A DNA stretch of 42,363 nt from a virus: positions 1-42,363 of IMG/VR virus record IMGVR_UViG_3300046517_000639; one strand, 5' to 3'. The translations under genes and the position numbers were made by a program. How positions within the stretch are numbered: position 1 is the first letter of the stretch; every line of letters begins with the position of its first letter. Below, one piece after another: positions 12,883 to 17,553 of this stretch. The notes under the pieces were generated by a model. It ran no database searches and was not told where the DNA came from. It worked only from the letters and a program-made list of their open reading frames with translations.

Positions 12883-13025
12883 CACGCAGAGAAAAGACGC
12901 TCCGGCAACGCCTGTACCGCAAGCTAGGCGGCTGCTACCGCCCGCACAACCATCTCTGGCTCCTGGTAGTAGGCGTGTACCTGCCGCTGCTGCCGCGCAA
13001 GAACCGGAAGAGGCAAATACGGTGA
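12879..13025 (+). CDS. Basic membrane miniprotein (48 aa)
   Basis: Forty-eight residues: basic N-terminus (MTRREKTLRQRLYRKLGG), one hydrophobic span (LWLLVVGVYLPLLP), then a very basic end (RKNRKRQIR). ATGA overlap upstream, GTGA downstream. Possibly a membrane-binding partner of the Trp-rich peptide before it. Confidence 0.5.
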   Translation: MTRREKTLRQRLYRKLGGCYRPHNHLWLLVVGVYLPLLPRKNRKRQIR

Positions 13026-13438
13026 AGAAAGGAAATCCTATCAGGTATTCGGTGGATGAAGGAAAAACCTGGAGCAAACCGATTATGCCGATGAAGAAGC
13101 CCAAGCCAAAGAAACAAACTCTTCAACAAGTGCTTCTTTGCATTCACCTCAAAGAGCTGGGTTTTGAGACAGTGACCGAGTTGCAGTTCTGTGAGGGCCG
13201 CCGCTGGAGATTCGATATAGCGTGCCCTAACGAAAGACTGGCTTTTGAAGTTTCAGGAGGGAATTGGACTGGGGGGCACAAGCGCGGCCTCGAACAAGAA
13301 AGTGAATATGACAAGTTGAACACAGCGCAAATGCTAGGTTGGAGAGTTCTGCAGTACACTAACCGCCAAGTAACCAGCGGAGAGGCCAGAGAATTTATAA
13401 GGAGTCAGGTATGTTCCGCTTCAGCGGCGACGCCATAG
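13022..13438 (+). CDS. PD-(D/E)XK-like endonuclease
   Basis: A 138-aa protein with GTG start. The region RWRFDIACPNERLAFEVSGG gives D65 and E76, in the place of the conserved D...ExxG of restriction-like phage nucleases. H86 follows, then EYDKLNTAQMLGWRVLQYT, the usual dEKxNxAxxxGWxVLRfT tail. Predicted to cut DNA, perhaps at branches or in mismatch/Vsr-like fashion. Next to ERF and HNH genes, so it is likely part of recombination. The first 30 residues are a basic Pro/Lys-rich extension. Confidence 0.75.
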   Translation: MKKGNPIRYSVDEGKTWSKPIMPMKKPKPKKQTLQQVLLCIHLKELGFETVTELQFCEGRRWRFDIACPNERLAFEVSGGNWTGGHKRGLEQESEYDKLNTAQMLGWRVLQYTNRQVTSGEAREFIRSQVCSASAATP

Positions 13439-13605
13439 AGAACCGCGATATAGGCAAATTCATTCTGTGGGCTTTGTTCTGGACTGGTGTAGTGGTATGG
13501 GGCTTGACGCTGCAAGGCTGCGGAAAGCACATCGGTGACATTCGAGAATGCAATTGTAGTTCTACGTCATGCAATAGACCGCTGCCTGGAGAGCCAACTC
13601 AATGA
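13411..13605 (+). CDS. Small lipoprotein or membrane protein (64 aa)
   Basis: ATG with AAGGAG 6 bases upstream, inside the end of the nuclease gene. The hydrophobic span ILWALFWTGVVVWGLTLQGC ends in a lipobox-like LQGC, followed by a short Cys-rich, Pro-containing tail (ECNCSSTSCNRPLPGEP). It could be an Rz1-like outer-membrane spanin component, but no partner was identified. Confidence 0.5.
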   Translation: MFRFSGDAIENRDIGKFILWALFWTGVVVWGLTLQGCGKHIGDIRECNCSSTSCNRPLPGEPTQ

Positions 13606-13685
13606 TTATGGTGCTCTGGATAATTATAGCTGTTCTGGTGATTTCATTGATTGCAGTGATTACAGAGATACGCAAACAAAAGTAA
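13602..13685 (+). CDS. Single-helix membrane miniprotein (27 aa)
   Basis: ATGA overlap with the gene before. The 27-aa product is one transmembrane helix (LWIIIAVLVISLIAVI) with a basic tail (EIRKQK). Its stop is 4 bases before the AAAAGGAG of the lipoprotein gene. Role unknown. Confidence 0.5.
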   Translation: MIMVLWIIIAVLVISLIAVITEIRKQK

Positions 13686-13696
13686 AAGGAGACTCA

Positions 13697-14074
13697 ATGA
13701 AGAAAGCATTTCCGGCCATGCTGGTAGCGATGCTGCTGATTGCGGGGTGTACGCCAGTTGAGCGTACTGCCTACAATACAGTAGTTGCAGCGAAGGCGTT
13801 TCTCGACAAGGAGAAACTATCCCATCCTGAATGCACAAACACTCCATCTTCGATAATTTGTGTCGATCTACAGAAAGCGGTAGCGGCAAAGGACGTGCTG
13901 ATTGACGCGATCACGGTTTATTGCTCCGGCCCTGACTTCAACGCTGGCGGTGCTTGCAATGCTCCGCAAAAGGGCACTGCGGCCTACGATCAGGCCGTAG
14001 CCAAGCTCAATGGGGCGATTGCTAACTGGAATCAAGTCTCTGCGGATCTGAAGGCTGTAACGGGAGGAAAGTGA
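13697..14074 (+). CDS. Phage-encoded lipoprotein (125 aa)
   Basis: AAAAGGAG lies 5 bases before the ATG. The N-terminus MKKAFPAMLVAMLLIAGC is a lipoprotein signal with a perfect lipobox, cleaved before C18. The mature part is helical with two cysteine pairs (HPECTNTPSSIICVD; YCSGPDFNAGGAC). It is probably anchored in the inner or outer membrane, in a block with other envelope proteins just before the lysis enzyme. Superinfection exclusion or a lysis accessory role are possibilities. Confidence 0.75.
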   Translation: MKKAFPAMLVAMLLIAGCTPVERTAYNTVVAAKAFLDKEKLSHPECTNTPSSIICVDLQKAVAAKDVLIDAITVYCSGPDFNAGGACNAPQKGTAAYDQAVAKLNGAIANWNQVSADLKAVTGGK

Positions 14075-14256
14075 AAGCCATGTATTTAACCCTTATTGAA
14101 CTAGGAATTCAGTTTCTCCTGCCGTACATCTCCGGTCTGAAGGGTGGCAAGGCGCCGGCTGAACTGATTGCAGCGATTCAGGCAGCCATTGACGGACTGA
14201 TCGCACACAAGCAGGATATAATCAACAAAAGCAACTTAGATTCGCTCCGAGGTTAA
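14071..14256 (+). CDS. Small hydrophobic-start helical protein (61 aa)
   Basis: GTG start with GGGAGG 5 bases upstream and overlap with the lipoprotein stop. MKAMYLTLIELGIQFLLPYI is a hydrophobic helix; the rest (PAELIAAIQAAIDGLIAHKQ) is amphipathic. It could be an antiholin- or holin-like protein, but only the hydrophobic pattern supports that. Confidence 0.55.
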   Translation: MKAMYLTLIELGIQFLLPYISGLKGGKAPAELIAAIQAAIDGLIAHKQDIINKSNLDSLRG

Positions 14257-14314
14257 GTATTCACTTGTAACGAAAAAGGAAACGTGCAATGTTTGCACGA
14301 CCGAGGGTAGCAAA

Positions 14315-14485
14315 GTGCCTAGCCACGATCCCAAACCAGGCGAATGGGCTGAAGTCCACCAACTAAAGCGCATCGCTGAAGAATTGAAGAAGGCCAACAA
14401 ACACTTGGAGTGTATCTGCGAGGCGCTGCAACCACCCAAAGCACAGTCATTAAAAGTAACGATCACACCGAATAAGGAGAATTGA
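14315..14485 (+). CDS. Small charged protein (56 aa)
   Basis: GTG with CGAGGG 7 bases upstream. The product begins VPSHDPKPGEWAEVHQLKRI, has a helix (EELKKANKHLECICEAL) and ends near the next gene's AAGGAG. The same frame is open 75 bases further upstream without a normal start codon. Function unknown. Confidence 0.5.
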   Translation: MPSHDPKPGEWAEVHQLKRIAEELKKANKHLECICEALQPPKAQSLKVTITPNKEN

Positions 14486-14489
14486 ATAC

Positions 14490-14783
14490 ATGCCGGCAAC
14501 ACTTCAGATTGGCCAGACAGCACAAGCAGTAGCTCAGGAGTTTTCGGGACTGAATGGAACAGGCGTCGTATTGCCGAATGCAGGGCCTATTAATTGGGCC
14601 TCTAGCGATGCGACGATTGCGACTGTTGACGCAAGCGGCGTAGTTACGGCGGTTGCGGCTGGCACGGCCATCATTACCGGAACGGACTCAGTTAACGGAT
14701 TGAGTGGCAGCGATGCCGTGAGTGACCAACCGCTCACGGCACAATCACTAGTTGTAACCATTACTGCAAATCCTGTTGTCTAA
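14490..14783 (+). CDS. Single Ig-like (Big_2) domain protein
   Basis: A 97-aa protein. The stretch INWASSDATIATVDASGVVT then AVAAGTAIITGT is a bacterial Ig-like group 2 signature (WxSSDxxVAxVxxxGxVTAxxxGTAxIT). No signal peptide. Stand-alone Big_2 proteins in phages often decorate virions, but this one is on the early strand just before the lysis gene. The frame continues for 45 open codons after its TAA (to 14921). Confidence 0.7.
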   Translation: MPATLQIGQTAQAVAQEFSGLNGTGVVLPNAGPINWASSDATIATVDASGVVTAVAAGTAIITGTDSVNGLSGSDAVSDQPLTAQSLVVTITANPVV

Positions 14784-14812
14784 GAGTTTGGCCGCAGCCT
14801 GAGCGCCAAAAC

Positions 14813-14855
14813 AGGGCCGTGTACGTTCCTCCGAGGGAATAACTTCACGGCCCCA
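14813..14855 (+). ncRNA. Stem-loop in the gap before the lysis gene
   Basis: GGGCCGTG (14813-14820) pairs with CACGGCCC (14848-14855), with an inner helix TTCCTC/AGGGAA. There is no T-run after it, so it is not a classic terminator. It could be a structured leader or processing site. The gap 14784-15044 holds this element, an AGGAGG at about 14970 with no clear gene behind it, and the hairpin at 14997. Confidence 0.4.
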
Positions 14856-14996
14856 CGATTTCTATGCGAATGCGCGGAGAATATCCGGCAAGTGGTGGAG
14901 AAATTTGACCCACGCGAATAGGCCCTAAAGGCCCGCTGCAGCTTCAGTTTTGGAGTTAAATCTATCCTAGGAGGCAATTGAAGACACCACGTGCGG

Positions 14997-15036
14997 AAGG
15001 GGAGAGCAGACTAAATGGGTCATCCATTCTCCCCTT
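14997..15036 (+). promoter_or_regulatory. Bulged hairpin next to the lysis gene start
   Basis: AAGGGGAG (14997-15004) pairs with CTCCCCTT (15029-15036), and the inner AATGG (15014-15018) with CCATT (15024-15028) around a 5-base loop. The hairpin ends 8 bases before the ATG at 15045, and the only Shine-Dalgarno-like bases are in its 5' arm. It may hide or position the ribosome site and so time lysis. Confidence 0.5.
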
Positions 15037-15044
15037 AAAATATT

Positions 15045-15455
15045 ATGCAAATGAGACTTCAGCGGCTGACATTCACCGACAAGAGCACCATTGGCGAACT
15101 GTACGTCAATGGCGACAAGCTCTGTTACACCTTAGAATTACCGATTAAAGACGCCCTACCAGGCTCTGCCATTCCACAGGGCATCTATCCGGTAACGAAT
15201 CGCTATTCGCCTCGATTTGGCCGCAATGTACCCCACGTAGACGATATTCCGAACCGCTCTGATATATTGATCCACTGGGGCAACTACCCGACCGACACGG
15301 AAGGCTGCATCCTCGTAGGCATGACAGCAGCGCAGGACTTCATCGGCGAGAGCCGCAAAGCGTTCGATGAACTATTCTCAATCTTCGGACTGGCACTGTC
15401 CGTAGGCGAAATCTGTATGCTAGAGGTTATTGGTGGACAACTGTTTGCCGCCTGA
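15045..15455 (+). CDS. DUF5675 L,D-transpeptidase-like protein, possible endolysin
   Basis: A 136-aa protein. RLTFTDKSTIGELYVNGDK, then TLELP, AIPQGIYPV and ILIHWGNYPTDTEGCILVG give the DUF5675 pattern with H77, D84 and C88 in the HxGN-x3-DTxGC site related to the YkuD L,D-transpeptidase catalytic Cys/His. In phages it is found in the lysis region and is thought to act on peptidoglycan cross-links. No signal peptide, so it would need a holin. Its 3' end overlaps the opposing membrane gene by 29 bases. Confidence 0.75.
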   Translation: MQMRLQRLTFTDKSTIGELYVNGDKLCYTLELPIKDALPGSAIPQGIYPVTNRYSPRFGRNVPHVDDIPNRSDILIHWGNYPTDTEGCILVGMTAAQDFIGESRKAFDELFSIFGLALSVGEICMLEVIGGQLFAA

Positions 15456-16020
15456 GCTTCATTCCTAAGTAGCCCCACGCAGCCAGACAGAGCATTGTTG
15501 GCACCACATAGTTGGCCTTGTCCCACAGGTTGCTGGAGTTCAGCACAAACCCCAAGTTCCACACGCTTTGAGCGATAAACAGAAGACCTAGTACCAGAGC
15601 GATCATCCTGTCCTTGCTAGAGTGATAAAACGCCGACACGTAGAGAACGATGCCAGTGCCGGCGAGGATTGCTCCCGCACCCAGTCCCAGCCACGCCGCT
15701 AGGTTGTGCCTAGTTAAGTGTCGGTAGGTCAGGAAAGCGCAGGCAAAGCTCAACAGGAACGATAAGGTAAGTGCGATGGATTTCTTGGGATTCTTAGTTA
15801 TGAAGTACCACGCCAGCGTCACATAGGCCGAGGCCAACAGCAGTGTACACAAACCCCAGATATGGGCGTACTCATAAGTCGTTTCATCGTGGAAGATGAG
15901 CGTTCCATAGAGCAGGAACGTCACCGCGCCTTCGGTCAGAATGTAGTACAAAAGGTACAGCGGCGGCTCCGAAGTAATGAGCCACATCAGGCCGAGAACG
16001 AGCAAAAGCGGCTGAATCAC
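15427..16020 (-). CDS. Polytopic membrane protein (about 7 helices)
   Basis: A 197-aa protein with GTG start at a GTGA overlap. About seven hydrophobic helices alternate with short loops (for example WGLCTLLLASAYVTLAWYFI and LGLGAGAILAGTGIVLYVSA), and the end is basic (MKLRRQTVVHQ). It is too long and complex for a usual holin. It is the last gene of the leftward transcript and overlaps the end of the lysis gene. Superinfection exclusion or envelope modification is possible; no family recognised. Confidence 0.65.
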   Translation of the reverse strand: MIQPLLLVLGLMWLITSEPPLYLLYYILTEGAVTFLLYGTLIFHDETTYEYAHIWGLCTLLLASAYVTLAWYFITKNPKKSIALTLSFLLSFACAFLTYRHLTRHNLAAWLGLGAGAILAGTGIVLYVSAFYHSSKDRMIALVLGLLFIAQSVWNLGFVLNSSNLWDKANYVVPTMLCLAAWGYLGMKLRRQTVVHQ

Positions 16021-16178
16021 TCTTTCTCTATGGCGATCAGTTTATACGTGGTGTCTACTTCAAAATACGTCGCGTCATCGACTTCCATCTCGAACGTCAC
16101 TGTGTTAGCCGATTTGTCTGTTACCTTGGCTGCTGGAATCTGCTTACCTCTTGGATTTGGTCCACCGCTTCCTCCAAT
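16017..16178 (-). CDS. Small beta protein, probable AUU start (53 aa)
   Basis: AAAGGAGGG (16194-16186) lies 7 bases before an in-frame ATT at 16178, and the product IGGSGGPNPRGKQIPAAKVT... follows. The only conventional start in the frame, TTG at 16199, has the Shine-Dalgarno inside its coding sequence. The C-terminal part (TVTFEMEVDDATYFEVDTTY) looks like a small beta sheet. Ends in a GTGA overlap with the membrane protein gene. Confidence 0.5.
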   Translation of the reverse strand: MGGSGGPNPRGKQIPAAKVTDKSANTVTFEMEVDDATYFEVDTTYKLIAIEKE

Positions 16179-16220
16179 ATAGCTACCCTCCTTTCGCAAT
16201 TCTCAACATAGAATATCATG

Positions 16221-16436
16221 TTACTTAGTTGGGCCAGATGATTTCAGATAGCCGTAGAGAATCCCCAATAGGGAAGAAATAGCTCCTACCAACATTTGCC
16301 GCCCTGCTTCCTGCGGCGTATGGCCAGTCAGCAGCAGAATCATCGCAATACCAGCAAGAAACAGCAGCATCAGCAGGAGTACTACCAGTTTCCCGCCATC
16401 AGTTTCAAGCGACTTGAGAAATCCATCCCAGGCCAT
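16221..16436 (-). CDS. Holin-like membrane protein (71 aa, two helices)
   Basis: The start at 16436 (MAWDGFLKSLETDGGKLVVL) lies just after the stop of the preceding gene; the longer frame from 16472 would read antisense to good sense in that gene. Two hydrophobic spans (LVVLLLMLLFLAGIAMILLL; MLVGAISSLLGILYGYL) with a short charged loop fit a class II holin. Confidence 0.55.
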   Translation of the reverse strand: MAWDGFLKSLETDGGKLVVLLLMLLFLAGIAMILLLTGHTPQEAGRQMLVGAISSLLGILYGYLKSSGPTK

Positions 16437-16440
16437 ATAT

Positions 16441-16677
16441 CTAGAACCAGTACCCAAACGAATAGTTGGCAAACATGATGACGCAAATCAGCACGGCTAC
16501 CCAGAAACAGACCTGATCCCACGGCGAAGTGACACCCAGGGCTGGCAATATCAGTTTCATTAGCTTGAACAGGATAGCAATCACCACCACCATGAACAGA
16601 AACCCGATAAATGCCCAAATTCCACCTTCATGGCCGAAGAATCCAATACGATGTTGGAAAGCAAGTAGTAAGTGCAT
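16441..16677 (-). CDS. Holin-like membrane protein (78 aa, two helices)
   Basis: AAGGAG 6 bases before the ATG. Two hydrophobic segments (IWAFIGFLFMVVVIAILFKL; FWVAVLICVIMFANYSFGYW) joined by a Pro-containing loop. Together with its neighbours it forms a cassette of small membrane proteins likely to include the holin and antiholin. Confidence 0.55.
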   Translation of the reverse strand: MHLLLAFQHRIGFFGHEGGIWAFIGFLFMVVVIAILFKLMKLILPALGVTSPWDQVCFWVAVLICVIMFANYSFGYWF

Positions 16678-16689
16678 TGTTACTCCTTT

Positions 16690-16902
16690 TTAGTCTTCCT
16701 TGAACAAAGCAACCAATTTAAACCGTTCTATTCTGTCATCAGTCTGCGCGATAATGGTCATCTGAACCGTATGCAGCTTGCGTGTTTTCCTGCCCAAGCC
16801 GTTCAGATCGGTTCGTAACTGTTTCACTTCGTTCCGCAGAATGCCAGCAGCAAAGATGCCCCCCACCACGAAGGTAATAGCTCCTATCCATTCAGCGCTC
16901 AT
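16690..16902 (-). CDS. Membrane-anchored coiled-coil miniprotein (70 aa)
   Basis: One N-terminal helix (IGAITFVVGGIFAAGIL) followed by a basic coiled coil (RNEVKQLRTDLNGLGRKTRK). This layout is like i-spanin or holin-accessory proteins. ATGA overlap with the gene before. Confidence 0.55.
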   Translation of the reverse strand: MSAEWIGAITFVVGGIFAAGILRNEVKQLRTDLNGLGRKTRKLHTVQMTIIAQTDDRIERFKLVALFKED

Positions 16903-17192
16903 AAGCGGTGAGTGGCCGGCATCTGCAACTGACAGAGATAAATCATCCTGACCAACTCAGACCGCCGCGTAGCCTTGCCTCCAGTAATCTTTTCAAACTC
17001 ATCCAATCTGGCACGGAGTACTATCTCCTGCACATAAGGGCGAAGTACTTCCCTCAAGTCGGCAACATCTGGGGCTCTCGGTCCATGACCCGTTTGATGA
17101 TAGCGATCCTCAAATTTGGTAGCGACAAGAACAGCGACAGCGGCAAGCCTTCCTTCGGGAGTATCTTCATTGAGTATTTTCCCGTCGCTCAC
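16899..17192 (-). CDS. Small helical protein in the holin-like cassette (97 aa)
   Basis: GTG start with TGAGGA 5 bases upstream. The 97-aa protein is soluble and charged (VLVATKFEDRYHQTGHGPRA; YVQEIVLRARLDEFEKI). Function unknown. Confidence 0.55.
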   Translation of the reverse strand: MSDGKILNEDTPEGRLAAVAVLVATKFEDRYHQTGHGPRAPDVADLREVLRPYVQEIVLRARLDEFEKITGGKATRRSELVRMIYLCQLQMPATHRL

Positions 17193-17199
17193 GCTATCC

Positions 17200-17553
17200 T
17201 CAGACTTTGGGAGGATTATCTTCCACCTGCGTCTTGGCTACTGAAATTGCTTCCTTGGCCTTGTCCGTAGCTTCGGCAGCAACCTGTAACGTCTGCTGCA
17301 ACTGGTCTGGTGCGCCATGCAATTGCAGGAACTCGAACATCCGATAGCCACCTTGGAACAAGAACATTACGCCCATCAGCTTCAGCGTATTGCCTATGCT
17401 GTTAGAGAGATTGAATGTACCTGGAGCGATGCCGATACTGGTCAGGCCAGACACCATTGCCGCCGAGCCTCCACTGATGAATGATCGGAAGATGCCCAGC
17501 ATCCAGGTGGACCAATCATATGCGCGTGCGTTTACGACAGCAGTGAGTGTCAT
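17200..17553 (-). CDS. Holin-like protein (117 aa)
   Basis: AAGGAGAAAA precedes the ATG. NARAYDWSTWMLGIFRSFISGGSAAMVSGL, then FNLSNSIGNTLKLMGVMFLF and GGYRMFEFLQ, give two to three membrane-compatible segments. The C-terminal tail is helical and charged. I recall similar proteins (WxxGLxxxFISGGAGAV, LLxLMGVTF) annotated near phage lysis genes. It overlaps the end of the spike gene by 38 bases. Best holin candidate in the window, unproven. Confidence 0.55.
   Translation of the reverse strand: MTLTAVVNARAYDWSTWMLGIFRSFISGGSAAMVSGLTSIGIAPGTFNLSNSIGNTLKLMGVMFLFQGGYRMFEFLQLHGAPDQLQQTLQVAAEATDKAKEAISVAKTQVEDNPPKV

Noticed and set aside
13411-13605. Rz1-type spanin
   Set aside because: The lipobox is imperfect (LQGC) and there is no overlapping Rz-like coiled-coil membrane gene; it is kept as a lipoprotein-like protein only.
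14979-15146. TTG-started ORF behind AGGAGG upstream of the lysis gene
   Set aside because: Most of it is an out-of-frame reading of the DUF5675 gene and its composition is poor; noted only as part of the gap content.
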